A stretch of 64,000 bases of DNA from Henricia sp. BOLD:AAB3569 (GCA_037783545.1 JBBELK010000368.1:806001-870000), one strand, 5' to 3'; shown: positions 1 to 12,500, counted from the stretch's first letter. Numbers and translations are program-made. Notes: generated from the sequence alone by a model not told the origin.

Positions 1-123
1 GCGGTGAAAGAGTTTGGGGTAGGAAGATGGTCTGAAATTGTCATGAGTTACAACTTCAAGGGCCGTACAAATGTTAACCTTAAGGACAAATGGCGAACAC
101 TTGTAAAGAACGGAGATACGTGA
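1..123 (+). CDS. TERF: Telomeric repeat-binding factor (TERF1/TERF2 type), C-terminal Myb domain, 3'-terminal exon
   Basis: The window opens inside an open frame of 40 codons ending in TGA at 121-123. It reads AVKEFGVGRWSEIV..., then YNFKGRTNVNLKDKWRTL and VKNGDT. This is the second and third helix of the telobox Myb domain: the G-x-G-x-W-x-x-I turn, then the F-x-x-RT-x-V-x-LKDKWR recognition helix found in TRF1 and TRF2, which binds duplex TTAGGG repeats in shelterin. As in vertebrate TRF1/TRF2 the Myb domain ends the protein, so this is the extreme C-terminus. The TRFH dimerisation domain and the first Myb helix lie upstream of the window. I cannot say whether it is closer to TERF1 or TERF2; invertebrate deuterostomes may have a single gene. 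The start is cut off by the window edge. Confidence 0.88.
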   Translation, partial: AVKEFGVGRWSEIVMSYNFKGRTNVNLKDKWRTLVKNGDT

Positions 124-790
124 TTTTGCAGGGGTTTGGGGTGCATCTTAAACCTGGGTGGAAATCTCCCTTCACTTTCATGGTTTTCAACAGTATTTCT
201 TTATTTATATAGTCCTTTATGTACTAAGAACATTTTATTAAGAATTTCATCCTGGAAAAGTCAGAAAATTTCAGTCTTTTTCCGAGACTTCTTTTACGCG
301 AAACTGAAAACGAAGGGTCACGTCAATCAACTCGAGCTATGTGTGTAACGTCATAGCGAGGAGACACACAGAGCTGCTTCACTGACTGTGATCGTGTACC
401 TAGCTCCTCGCAGCAAACACGTACACGTTGTATGCACGCACGGAACCGCGGATTTTCCACAGAGTTGCAAGTGTTACCACCAACAAGGCACGAAGCTGGC
501 ATTTTATTGATATCAAAAATGAATTTAGTGTAACGACCACTGAGAAAATACACCGAAAACTTTGAAAATTTTTACAGAAAAATAACGACTGGTTTATGCT
601 ATGCGGAAAGCATGCAACTTGCTTTGCAAAATAGTGACTGTCTCCTCGCTATGACGTAGCAGGGTCAATGCATATCATTATGACCTCATCAACCCGTTTT
701 TCATTTTGGCCGGTTGACGAACACGGTCTAGTTTTTCATTTTTCTCTCTAATATAAAGTCAGCAATAAAGATAAGAAAAATGCAACTTTA
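124..790 (+). other. 3' UTR of the TERF gene with poly(A) signal at 763-768
   Basis: No further coding frame follows the stop. The first plausible poly(A) hexamer AATAAA is at 763-768, so the 3' UTR is about 640-670 nt. From 791 to 1056 I see only AT-rich sequence with short TACATGTA-type words. Confidence 0.5.
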
Positions 791-1056
791 TCAAGCAGCA
801 TAAAGCAGTGCAGTCGCACATTATTTGAGTGAGTTGGGAAAATGGAAAATAAAAAAGTCCTTTTTTACCATTTATTATCCCTTTAGTGATTCAAAAACAT
901 CAAAGTACATGTATATATTATACGTAGTTTAATAAATTATTGCTTTCAAACCAGAAGTACTTGTATGTATTACAGCATGTTGTTTTTTAAGTTTATGTGA
1001 CCTGCTAGTATTACTAGGAAAGGGTTACACTATTCATCTAGACAATATACAGACTT

Positions 1057-1541
1057 GGGGCCAATTTCATAAAACTACATTTTTTGGGGGGTCAAAGAAA
1101 TAGCCTAAATAGCCTAAGTTGTCAAAATGTTCACGATTATACAGAGCGTAGTATTTTTCAAGACCGCCTCTCCCCCACCCCCCTCCCCCGAAATACTACT
1201 CATAAACATTTTACAGTGCATGTAAAGTCCTACGTGGCCCTCCACCTTTCTTATGCTTTGTAGAACCGTGAAAATGTTGACAACTTTGGACGGCCCCTCA
1301 GGCAGGATTTTTCCAACTAGTTGTACGCGTAGTTACAACTAGTTGCTGTCAGTTGCACGTGTGTGCACATCGACAGCAAGCAACAGTTGCTTCCAGTTGA
1401 AAGGTCAATGTACTGTAGGCTTTACCGTGTCGATGTGCGCGCTCTGAAAACTGGATGTTCCCAGTTGCTGTCGATGATCAGCAACTGATCAGTTGCAATG
1501 TCGATGTACGCTAGGCTTAAAGGATTTTATGAAATTGGCCC
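1057..1541. mobile_element. GGGCC-AATTTCAT inverted-repeat element with two elements nested inside
   Basis: The ends are GGGGCCAATTTCATAAA on the left and TTTATGAAATTGGCCC on the right, an inverted pair. Inside, about 1116-1296 is a hairpin element ending in GTTGTCAAAATGTT / AACATTTT..GACAAC (second copy at 37849-38025), and 1310-1515 is rich in CAACTAGTTGC words (copies at 8313, 37199 and 39450). No open frame of note. Clear 3-bp duplications are not seen at this copy (TTG / AAG). Confidence 0.6.
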
Positions 1542-1610
1542 AAGTTAGGATGGTGGTTTTACAAGCACAATACTACATAATATTTGTCTGAAGTGTATAG
1601 TGCACACTTA

Positions 1611-1798
1611 CACTACTCACAATAAGTTAGGGATATTGGTATATTTGGGATTTTTTTCTTCTTCAAATGACTGTTTTTACCTATTCCTGTGACAAGGTGC
1701 GTCTGTCGTGCAGACACAAAATCATTCAAGTGGAATGCATACCCTCAATAAAATATCTGCGTTCACCCCATAATATCCCTAACGTATTGTGAATAGTG
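1611..1798. mobile_element. Mariner-type MITE (CACTACTCACAATAAGT ends) with TA duplication
   Basis: 188 bp flanked by TA on both sides (1609-1610, 1799-1800). It starts CACTACTCACAATAAG and ends with the imperfect inverse. Further copies are at 33362-33569 and 59723-59898. TA target duplications are the mark of Tc1/mariner insertion; no transposase is present. 1801-2090 holds only AT-rich sequence. Confidence 0.7.
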
Positions 1799-2090
1799 TA
1801 CCTACTACTTAGCTAAAGTTACATTTATAATATCCAGCACCATTAATGTCCATACAAGGCATAATAATTTACACAAATTTTCAAATCTTAAAAGCTTATG
1901 TTCAGCAGAAAAAACCTCAAAAAATTTTGAAAAATGTCCTACAAGTGATTTTCCTTGTTTATGATGTTGACAAAGTTTCAACAGGCAACTTGTTTTTTGG
2001 GGGAAATGTTTTGTTATTCTTGAAATCTCTCTTATAATGACACAAGAATTTTGCATCTCTTTATGCTGGAAAAGTATACAATAGGCTTAG

Positions 2091-2712
2091 GCCGTGGTTA
2101 CACAGACTGTTTTTTGTAAGTCGGCCTATTTCAAGAAAAATATGCAGGGGTTACACTGCCCGATTATCACCGGCGCTCTGTGGGTGCCATCCCACTTGTT
2201 TAGATACCGAGACTCGTCAAGTTGACTATTGGCGAGATATTTTATGGGGCAATATTTAGATGACAAAAATCCCCACCCTCGGGGGCAAAACATGCGCGTC
2301 TTGTATACAAATGCCCCACCCTGGGGCATAAAAAACGTGACCAAACCCCCACCTAGGGGTGGGGCAGGGGGAATGGTGGGGGAAACAATTGATAGGTGCA
2401 TTATGTAAGTCAATTCGAGTTGGCAACAAATTATTCTACCAAGTCGACACAACCCACGTTGTGAGATAAATTATATTGGTATCTAAATAAGTAGGATGGC
2501 ACTCACAAAGCACCGTATTATCGGGAGACTCGCTCGCCATGTTAACTTGACGTCGAAACTGACTCAGTTAAATTGCACGTGCTTCGCATAAGTGTATCCG
2601 CATCACGTTTACACAGCCCGACACCGTCGGGGAATCGGCCCCAAGAAGTGTTTACACAGGCCGATCACGACGAATTTTGTCGGCCGACAAAATCGGTCTG
2701 TAAAACCACGGC
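2091..2712. mobile_element. Composite inverted-repeat element (GCCGTGGTTACACAGAC ends)
   Basis: GCCGTGGTTACACAGAC at the left matches GTCTGTAAAACCACGGC at the right, allowing one mismatch. A second inverted pair is nested at about 2172-2514 (GGCGCTCTGTGGGTGCCATC / GATGGCACTCACAAAGCACC). Within that lies a truncated copy (about 2265-2402) of the C-rich element seen whole at 25735-25975, recognisable from its GGGGGAAACAATTGATAGG end. No coding content. Confidence 0.55.
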
Positions 2713-3480
2713 TTTAAGGGTAAAGTTACACATTTACCAGTCTTGCGTCCCGGTGGCGCTACGATTGGACTTCGTAGCATGTAAATAACTTTTTCTAGTA
2801 CAGAACTATTACTTGCATTGTAAATATGTGTACATGTAACAACAGTAAGTGCGTTTTTTTATTTTTAAGAAAGTTACAAAAGTCTGCATACTTGTAGAAA
2901 TTTTACATGCCAAAATGCATGTATTCTTCACAAAGCTGTTTTTTTTTGTCAACACCAGGATGAGTTTTTGCTGAACTTGTATTCAAAGATGTTTAGCGAA
3001 GAATAAAAGCTTTTTTTTTCCACTAACTTTTTTGACACTGGCTGGTAATTTTGTGAATGTTCGCACTTCCACAAAAATTACAATTTAGGAATAATTTATC
3101 CAGTTAACATGAAATGGTATATTTTATAAACAGGAATGTTAGTTCTGTGTGGTCCCACTGAACTTAATTTTTGGTCTGCCACATAACTCTAACCCAACAT
3201 TTCAATAGAAAACCGTGCATTTTGAAAAATATCAAATTTGCCGAGAACCACAGACTGTATATCTTTAAAGCCAAACAAATTTTCCCCATAAATCAATAAC
3301 TGCAAATGTCAATATACCTAATACACAACTACCGTACTGCTCTCTACATTAACAATATACATGTATATACTATTTTGGAATGTTCTTATGGGGGTTATCT
3401 GGCAAGGATGCATTTAGAAGAAGAAAATCTACCATAAATACGGGGAAAATTGTCTTGAAATAAATTTGTAGTTGCAGCCA
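2713..3480. other. Intergenic AT-rich stretch, nothing recognised
   Basis: Homopolymer T/A runs and stop-rich frames in all six readings. No splice-bounded exon, tRNA or structured repeat was recognised. Confidence 0.4.
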
Positions 3481-3489
3481 GTAGTAACA

Positions 3490-4080
3490 TTCATGTACAT
3501 CATAAGCTTGGGCGATTCCACACCGGAATCGATTCCTCTTTCAAATTTGGAATCGCGATTTAAGATTTCGTTCCCAGTGATAGCTTGCCGATTCCAGAAA
3601 TTACCTGGCATGGTTGTCGTCGAGTCCATCACAAGTCCTCACAAACATTCACAGGTTAATTCAAGTCACAAGCTATTCAAATGAACTCTAACGAAGGCAT
3701 TCCTTTGTGAGTGTTCATCCTTTGCTTCTTGTTACTGGACTTATGACAGACTTGTGGTTTTATCGGCTCTGGACTTGTGATAGACTCGACTACAACCCTA
3801 TTACCTAGCAATAGAGCTTCTGCACCGGCGGCCATGACAGGGGCAGGTTTTCTCATTTAAATGGTGTAACATTAGAACCACAAAGCACCTACTCATGCAT
3901 GACACACGGTGACCATGTGACTGCCCCCTGTCATGGCCGCTGTGCAAAGGATCTATTCCGAAGCCAAAACACTCGAGTCTGCACTAGTATTGAGCCTCTG
4001 ATAATTTCCACATAGTGGCACAGGACGGCATCATTTTATAGACGTTTAGTGCAGCTCGGTGCTGATAAATGGGTCATCGT
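3490..4080. repeat. Dispersed repeat (GATTCC-rich) with hairpin MITE at 3809-3957
   Basis: 3500-3610 and 3985-4075 resemble 30735-31040: both carry GATTCCAGAAATTAC, then a CCTCTGATAATT..CCACATA block and CATCATTTTATAGACGTTT or a close variant. A GAGTC/CAAGTC short-repeat patch (3620-3800) lies between. 3809-3957 is a hairpin element with arms CGGCCATGACAGGGG-like / CCCCTGTCATGGCCG; a second copy is at 63035-63182. Confidence 0.5.
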
Positions 4081-6530
4081 CTGCACAATATATAGCATCG
4101 TCAATATAGCAATTTAAATGCACTTAAAGGACCCCTTATTTAGGATTTTTATCAATGAAATATATGCTTTAAAACCACTTTACTCAGTTAAAGTCATAAA
4201 AATCCTATTTGGAGCTTGCTTTGGGGGTTAAAACAAAGGTTTTTAGTTTTTATGCTAATGAAAATATGCATATTCATGACCAAGGTCACGACGTCACAAG
4301 AGGCAAACAGGAAAATCACATTGAACTGTGCACAAAAGATTCCACTTTTTTCTCAATTTTCCTGTAACTTTTGTAATCCATGGCTGTTTGAGTTTGTTTT
4401 ACATGTTGCCTGCTGTAAGCCATGACAAAACTGGGGGTAGAAACTGCAGCAATTTGCCACAAGTCCAACTTGAAGTCTTATGTTTTTTCTTAACTTTTCC
4501 CTTCTGTCTTCCTTATGTGATGCACTTAAAACAGCGCCCTCTGTCTGTGATTTATTGCAATGAAATCTTCAAAGTTGAAAAATGCCACCTTTTATTGATT
4601 TTACATCCAAATGAACAATAGTATGTCTTGCTGAACAAGTAATCCGTCATTATGAAGCAAAGCTTAGGCACAAAGTTGTTTAGGATGTCAGAGGCCCTTT
4701 AAATGTAGTTGTTTTTCTGTGAAAAATGGAATTGATTCTGAGCAGGCCTATTCTCTATAATTTGCACAATTTTTTTTTATAAATGTACTTAAAATGTACT
4801 CGACAGAAAAACTACCAAACAAAAGACTTGAATCATGTACTGATGTTAAACAGAAGCACACATGTTCATTCACGGCAAGCAAACATTAGAATAAAATTGT
4901 TAAAAGAAAAACTTAATGGAGATTAACAACTATTCAGGATAATGTACGTATACTGAGCGACAAAAGAAATGCAAATTTTTAGTTTAATCAACATTTGAAA
5001 ATCTTTTTTGTAATTAAGTCGACATTGAAATATTCCTTATGCATGACTGCACAAAGCTTCTGTGTGCTGAAAATACCCACTCTCCGGCCGGGGTCACACG
5101 AGAACAATCTCGTAATTACTCTATGATAAGATTGTAATAATTCCAACGATGACCAGGATCAGACGACACTGCAGTGTTCGAATTAGCACTGGTCCGTTGG
5201 CCAAATGACAGTTGAAATCGTCTCGGGCCAGCTGGAAAGCCTCCCTAAATGGTCCGGCTGTCCAGTTGCAATAAAACAGACCCATGTCCTACTACAGTTT
5301 CTTTTGTAAAAAACTCTCACAGCCATAATACCCTTTCAATACGGTCCTTGGCCGGCCTGGTTCCAATTTATTCCCCTGGAGCAAAAGACCGCACTTGCAG
5401 TTTTATGTATGTCTCTGGGGCTGGAGACTTGATGACTAGTTTTTATTTCAAGTCGTAAATCAATCATATTTCCCAAATCTTGTCATAAGTCATTTTTTCC
5501 CAGAGTCAAGTGACAGGTCAAAAACAAAAAACTGACTTGACCCCAAGCCAACAAGTTAGAAACCAGCTCTGCCCTGGTAGTACTATGGGCTAATTCTGTA
5601 TAACTGCCCCCAAGAGTACACTCACACTTAGAACTGCATATATGCAGTTCCCAGTTGCGACTCAGATTAATGTGCACCAAAACATGCATCCTTGAAAATT
5701 TATAACAAAAGAGCCTTTCAAGACTCCAGAATAGCTCTAGAATTCACCAGAAAGCTCTAAAATGTACCACACATTTTCAAACTTTTAATGGGAACATTAT
5801 GACTACCAAATTTTCCTTATTTATTTACTCAAATGTGGTTACTGCAAACTTTAAAGGTCGACTGTGTGTAAAAAGAACAACCAGAAATGTTAACAGTAAC
5901 CGGGCGGGCCACTTGAAATGCCGACGGGCCAGGGAAGATGTAAGCCAACTGGGCCTGTTGGCCAGTTGGGCAAAAAGAATTTAGCAAAATGTTTGCGTTT
6001 CTTTTGTTTTTCGGTATCTCTAGATCAGGGCTAATAAATGCACTGTTGCTTAAGTTCTACAACTTTAACCTAGAAATCACGGTGTTCAATTTCCTTGCCC
6101 ATTTCAAATATTTCTGAAAATTTCCTTTTTTAAAACTTTCAAAGCAACTAATTTGCATAAAACCCTGTCACCTGAACAATCTCGAGTTGATGGGAAAAAT
6201 AAGTGGAACGTTTTACGACCAAAAGAAACAAATATTAAATATATTCCATATTAAAGGAGTTTTAACCCTTTAAATACTAAATTTTATGATTTATAATGTA
6301 CCTAAACTGATAAATAAAATCAAGTAATATTTCTGTTACAAATTTTTCTTTTACAAATTACACATTCTTTTTGAAAAAACATAAAATTGTGACCATTAGT
6401 ACTAACAAATATTTTAATTTTAATTTATATAAATTACCGCTTCAAATAATACTTGGATATGTTACGCCCTTATTCCAGGAATCCACAAGAAGTTCCATCT
6501 TGCAAATAATATATTGGGTTTTAAATTAGA
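4081..6530. other. Intergenic region, no gene recognised
   Basis: A weak terminal inverted pair (TTAAAGGACCCC near 4124, GGCCCTTTAAA near 4693) may bound a degenerate element. 5200-5250 and 5900-5970 contain GGCCAGTTGG-type words in loosely inverted order. No frame with coding character and no tRNA-like box was seen. Confidence 0.35.
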
Positions 6531-6650
6531 CCCCCACGCCAACCTCCCCCACGCCAACCTCCCCCACGCCAACCTCCTCCACCCCCCCACCCCCACCCCC
6601 ACACACCCCTCCCCCCTCCCCCCTCCCCCCACACCCCAACACCCCCACAC
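6531..6650. repeat. C-rich tandem repeat (CCCCCACGCCAACCT units, then CCCCCACACC-type)
   Basis: Three copies of a 15-bp unit (CCCCCACGCCAACCT) from about 6531, followed by about 70 bp of C-tracts. The opposite strand has many G-runs and could form G-quadruplexes. The long frames here arise from the repeat and are not genes. Confidence 0.8.
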
Positions 6651-6970
6651 CCCACAAAAAATATTTTTCTCTCAGGTGCAACAAAGAACCAAAGTATGGC
6701 ATCAGTTTCCTTATTACGGCTCTAAACATTGCAAAGTTGGCTGGATCCTCCAATGCAAAACCAAATGGTTGAGTGCTTTGTTTTGAGCCATTTCCTTGTC
6801 GGCTGACAAAAATTACATGTGCACTTCAAATCTATATAGCAAAAATCTAAAAAAATCACTGAACTGCCCTGGCATGTTGCAATGGATGTTTTAACCGAAT
6901 GCAAAATATTCAAAGCGATATTTTTTTCCTTAGGGTTAAAAATAAATCAAATTTCTCTTAATTTATAAAA

Positions 6971-7033
6971 TGTTTACCCATTTTTTATGATTGTTTACCC
7001 ATTTTTTATGATTGTTTACCCATTTTTTATGAT
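6971..7033. repeat. 21-bp tandem repeat, three exact copies
   Basis: TGTTTACCCATTTTTTATGAT is repeated three times head to tail at 6971, 6992 and 7013. Between 7034 and 7389 nothing else is recognised. Confidence 0.9.
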
Positions 7034-7389
7034 TTGTTATGATTTGTTTTCATGAATGAAAAAAGGTGCTCTTGGGCAGTAACAACAAAAAAACGTTGTA
7101 CTGTATTAGGCTTGTGCAGGCCACCGCACATGTGTGGCGACAAAATTTTGGGAGTCGAAAATACGGCATCTCATTGGTGTTTCGCTGTGCGTCTTGCTTT
7201 CAAAAGGCGCAACACGTGCTTAATGCATTGTGATGTGGTTTTATTTGACCAAAACAACACAGTAAACGCATGTGTGTGTGTGGTGTGCTAGAGCTCAATA
7301 GATCACCTTGAGAAGTTAACAATGGTTCACAGAAAAATACCTATTACAAGAAAAAACCATGTCATTTTCTTATGTTTCTAGTGGGCAAT

Positions 7390-8191
7390 GGGTGAGGTCA
7401 CAATTCTGTGTGTGTTACGTGTTAGTGTCACAGATCTGTTATCTTAATCAGAATTGTGACCTCAGAACAAACACCGTGTTAACACGACGTGTTTGTGTGT
7501 ATTGAAAGTCGTGCACAGAACCGCAAATTTTAGTGAGTGAGGGCGCAATTCTGGGCTACGTGTTAGTGTTAGTGTAACAGATCTGTTAACACAGCGTTTC
7601 AGGAAACTGTGTTAGTGTAACAGATCTGTTGACTCGGCATCATGGGAAATGTCAAGGCAATAGGGTTCTGCACGACTTTGAACACTAACACAGAATTGTG
7701 ACCTCCGGTCTGTGTTACACGAGCTTAACCACTAAGTGATTGAAATTTTCAAAATGTTCACGGAGCCAAAAAAATGTCTCAATTGTGGGTAGAATAAAGA
7801 TCAAACACATTTATAAGTTGTGTTGAAAAATGAAAGTAAATTGATTGAGAATCCTGAAAGTTCCAAAATAATAAAAATTAACACCACCCACTTTGTTCAG
7901 ATTAACTTAACAGATGTTGAACTAACATGAGATGTAACACTAACACATCCTAAACATCATGTTAACACGGTGTTTGATAAGTTAACAGATCTGTTACACT
8001 AATACGCAACCCAGAGTTGTGACTTCGCCCTATGTACAGTGCAGAGAATTAACATGGTGTTAACACCGTGTTAACAGATCTGTTAACACGATGTTAACCT
8101 GGACGTTCAGTTAGAGGTCGAGATTAATGCTGTGTTAACAGATCTGTTAAATTAACACTAACACGTAACACACAGAATTGTGACCTCGCCC
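7390..8191. mobile_element. MITE-like element with TIR GGTGAGGTCACAATTCTGTG and internal ACAGATCTGTTAACAC palindromes
   Basis: The left end GGTGAGGTCACAATTCTGTG is matched by CACAGAATTGTGACCTCGCC at the right. The inverted similarity continues inward over about 40 bp (GTTACGTGTTAGTGT). The interior repeats ACAGATCTGTT / TTAACAC words in both orientations at least six times. Flanks CAATG / CAGTG could be an imperfect 5-bp duplication. No coding frame. Confidence 0.65.
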
Positions 8192-8312
8192 AGTGTATAC
8201 GCTTCTATTCCGAATGACACCAATTTTCCCAGCAAACACTACCTATTAGAAACATGCAGTTTATAAAAGCAAGTTTACCCATTAGGCAGTATTAATTCTG
8301 CACCAGCGACCA

Positions 8313-9525
8313 AAAGCCTAGCGTACATCAACCTTGCAACTAGAAGCAACTCAACTGGGCCAATTTCATAAAGCAGTTTAGCAGAAAAATTTGCTTAAAT
8401 AACAAATTAGTTTGCTTTATAAAAATGGGTTAATAATCAAAATTGTAAGTCAAGTTGACATGCAATTTCGACTATTGACTCATTTTTATAAAGCAAACAA
8501 ATTTTTGATTAAGCAAATTTTTCTGCTAAACTGCTTGATGAAATTGCGCCCAGGGGCCAATTTCATAAAACATGTTATGCTTAAGTGGTGTTTGAAGCTT
8601 TGCATGGTGTTGAAAGTAAGAAGTAACTATAAATAAATAGTAGTAAACTTGCGGGTACAACCATGTGAAAAAATCTCTTTTGGAGTAGTGTTGGCTCTGA
8701 AAAGAGCCGGTTTGGTCTCGACGTTTCGAACAGTATACCCTGCTCGTCTTCATGTTATGCTTAATCAAAATTGTTGATTAAGCGTAGCACGAAAATTTGC
8801 TTAAGCGACAACATAAGCATGCGATTTGGCTTGCTAAATAAGGGCTTTAAGCAAAAAAACGACTGCTAAATTCTTTTATGAAATGCCATCAACCGCTTAA
8901 TGCGCCACTTAATCAAAAATCGGGTGCTAACATGTTTTATGAAATTGGCCCCAGATCAGTTGCTGTCGATGTGCGCCCACGTGATCGTTCAACCGACGCA
9001 CTTGTTCAACCGACACCAACCAGTTGCAAGTACGCATACATCAACGAAACTGACCGCAACTGGATACAACTAGTTGCCAGAAAGTAGAACATGAGCAACT
9101 CGCGGCAACTAGGATTTCTCCCGTTGCCAGTAGTTGCAAGTGTGAGTACATCAACCTTTTTAAGCAACTGGGGCCAATTTCATAGAGCTGTTCAGCAGCC
9201 GATTTTGTGCTAACGGAGGCCCCGGCTATTTCATGGAGACCGTAACCTTAAGCACTGGCAAACGTTTGCTAGCTTCAGAGGCAAAATTTGCTAAACACTA
9301 GTGACGCAACAATGCCCGTTTCCAAGCACGCGCATGCTTAAGCACGCCGCAGCCGTGAAATAGCCTTAAAGTTAGCACAACTTTTCTGCTACAGTAAGCA
9401 CACGTTTTTAGCTAGCGCCTAAGCAGCGCCATGAAATTGGCCCCTGGTCAGTTTGCTCCCAGTTGCCGGAAACACCAGTTGCCACTAGTTGCTTCCAGTT
9501 ATAATTTTGATGTACGCTAGGCTTT
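8313..9525. mobile_element. Nested transposon cluster: CAACT-rich MITE carrying three GGGCC-AATTTCAT MITEs
   Basis: The outer element has ends AAGCCTAGCGTACATC / GATGTACGCTAGGCTT and a body rich in CAACTAGTTGC. It is split by three members of the GGGCC-AATTTCAT family at 8357-8551, about 8553-8952 and 9171-9444. The second is flanked by CAG and the third by CTG on both sides, so the target duplication is 3 bp. About 8600-8755, inside the second, is a fragment sharing the CGAAACGTCG motif (- strand) with 10445-10480. No coding frames. Confidence 0.65.
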
Positions 9526-9556
9526 AGAAAAACAGGAACAAAATCTAACAAACAAC

Positions 9557-12500
9557 TTAAAGAGTGTGATAATTCTTATCTCTGCGTGTTTTATAAAATC
9601 CGTATCCCAACGCCAAAATTACGGTAATTGAAATACCTAGGACTATACCCCCTATAAAGCTAGGTGCGTTGAAACTACTGGTCGAGGGCGCCGGGCTAGG
9701 TTTAATCGGCTGTGGCGTCACGTCACCTTTGGAAGAGGGCTCTGTTGGTTGCTTGGTTGCAGGAAGCGTTGTTGGTTTGTCAGGCGAGGTTGTTCCGCCA
9801 GGCGAGGTTGCTCCACTAAGCGAGGTTGCTCCACCAAGCGAGGTTGGGTTTTCTAAAATGCAACAAATTATGAATGACCAATGACATTTTGCAAACTATT
9901 AAAGGCAGTATACATGATTGGTATCGCGAAAACTTACACAATATAAACATGATGACCGTAGAAAACTTCCCCTGAAATGCTATAGTCTTTGAGAAATGAG
10001 TAAAACAATTAGTTTTCGTCTCACGAGACGAAAATTCAATTCACCCCAAAACCATTACGCCCAAATGCTACTTCGCCCCAAACCACTTTGTGCACAGGCC
10101 GTGGTTCAGGGCAAAATAGTTCAGGGCGAAGTGGTTTTGGGGCGAAATGACTGCAAACCTTTTTTGACTGTTTTCTTAAAAGTTAGACGAAGTACGGAGC
10201 TGTTTTTTGCTCAGGTTGGTTTTAATCATGCATATCTTCAATTGCACAGGGGAATAAAACTGTTTGTAACAGTTTACCAATCATGTATACTATCTTTAAA
10301 GAAAAAAAAAACATTAAAATGACTGGTCATCTCTCAGCAATGGGCTGAATACATAACAAAAACTGGTCATTGCCGCACGACATCAGTGGATCCCGCGGTC
10401 AGCTACATGTACTTAAGGAGACACTGAACTGTCTACACCATCGCCTGATGAAGGCCTGCAGCTTTGCGGTCGAAACGTCGCGATCCTCTCACTGGGCACA
10501 TCGAGAGACAGCAGATGAATATTTGTTATTCCGATTACCACGATAAATAACCTATTTCGTGTTAAGAATGGTATTGTTCAGATATTGCAGGGGATTGTTT
10601 TGGTTCAGAGTCCCAAGTCTACAAGATCAACTCTCAGGTCGTGTCAGGTACTAAATTTAGTCAACTCTCAAGTCCTACATGTAAAAAAACAGTGACTCAA
10701 ACGTGACTTGAGTTCCGAGTCATTGACTTTGGACCTTACCAGTATTTGCTGTCGTCCCATCGGTCGGAATCTCTGTGGTGGCATTGGTAAGTGCAGGCAC
10801 TACAGGCTGGACAGGCACTGGCGTAGTACCGTTATCTTTTGCACCTTTCAATGAAAAAGAAGGGTATTCTTAGAGATATGTTTTTGAGTAGAAGACTTTA
10901 AAACCTGTGTTTTTCAGGAGGTTTTACCGAGACGATAGTAAAACAAAAAAATGGCTAAATTTTACTGCTGTCCGCATTTGGACTTTTTGACACAGGAACA
11001 TTTTACTGAGGGACAGCATGTGCAGTGTCCCCTCGCAGTTTGACCTTCACAGCCCAGACGTACGCTTCCAGAGCGCCTTTACCGACTCGCTGTGTCTGCA
11101 CTGGACTTATCGTCTCGGGAAATGTTCTCTGGTAAATTTTCCTGGGCAGCAGTTGGCCAGGAAAAGTAACCGCTGGACTCAGGAAAAGTTACTGAGAGGG
11201 AAACGTCCTAGGCTGTCCACATTGAACTTAAAATGGGAAAAGTACCCATCGTCTTGGTAAGTTTTCCTTTAAAAAAGTCCAATGCAGACACGCTTAAGGA
11301 CAGTTTACACGATTGCTAAAAAACAGTAACAACAGCATTACATAACTTAAGAATAATGTTGATGAACTGCCTTGTAAAAATTTCAGCCACATAGATGCAA
11401 TAATACTTCAGAAAACCTGAAAAATCCATGCATGGTTTTTATGTTGAATGAATGGTAAAAAGATCGTCTGCAGACAACTTTTTAAACAAAAATCACCTTC
11501 AGTTGAGAAAAAATAATATGGTATTTGTTACAATTGCTATTATAACTTTTGTTCATTTTTTTCTTGTCAACTCGAGATTAAAAATTTTGGGTAACTGCAA
11601 ATGTGACCCGGTACAACGTAATCAGGAATAAGTCGCTGATGCCGTTTCGAGTAATGGCCCAGTCAATTGGGTATGTGGGTGAAATCGTGAACAAAGTTGA
11701 TTTTCGGGTTTTGGTACTTTGAGGAAGTGTAGTTGTCATAGAATACCGTCATTAATGTGTTTATTGTAAAAACGATACTTAAAGATGAAAATAAAGATGA
11801 TTTGTGTGAATTGTCCGTGTTCTTTTGTTCTAGGAAGTAATCAAAATCTTATGAATAACACCGATTTTCCATACATTTTGTCACCCTTATTATTCATTGA
11901 ACTCCCCTACATTTGAATGAATGAATGAATGAATGAATGAATGAATGAATTTGGTATCGTCCAAAATTATTTCACAATTTCAGTGACGTATCTATTTTAT
12001 TTCAAGGCCGGTTTTCTTGGAATGTGGATTTGGTAAACAACAGATGGCTTGTCATCGTTATCGGATCATAACTATAGAACCGAACAAGCTACATGCTTGT
12101 GATAGGTATCATTAGAAAGCTTATGAAATTTCCTCTCTCACCATTTACATATCTTAAAAAGTCAATTTGCGACTTATTCCTGATTACATTGTACATGGTC
12201 ACAAATGATGTATTGGGGCTTTAGTATTTGCATCAAGACTCTGCAAAAACATGTTTGGTGCCGCACTACAAGTTTATTTTGGTTAAGAAAAAATGCCACA
12301 AAATGTGTGCATGCACCAACTGCAACATAACTTTAACGTCTGAAATGTTTAAGCCTAAAATGGTGAAGACAATAAAATGGCAACCCCCTCCCCCCTCCCC
12401 CCTCCTCCCCCCTCCCCCCTCCTAGCTACGCCACTGCTAGCAAGGTCACTTAAAATTGATTTTTATTCAGAAAATGGAAAATAAAAAATTTCAATTAATT

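Noticed and set aside
6514..6786. Frames rich in Pro/His (+) and Gly (-)
   Set aside because: Produced by the CCCCCACGCC tandem repeat and C-tracts.
6971..7033. CRISPR-like short repeats
   Set aside because: The 21-bp units are directly abutting with no spacers, in eukaryotic intergenic DNA; a simple tandem repeat.
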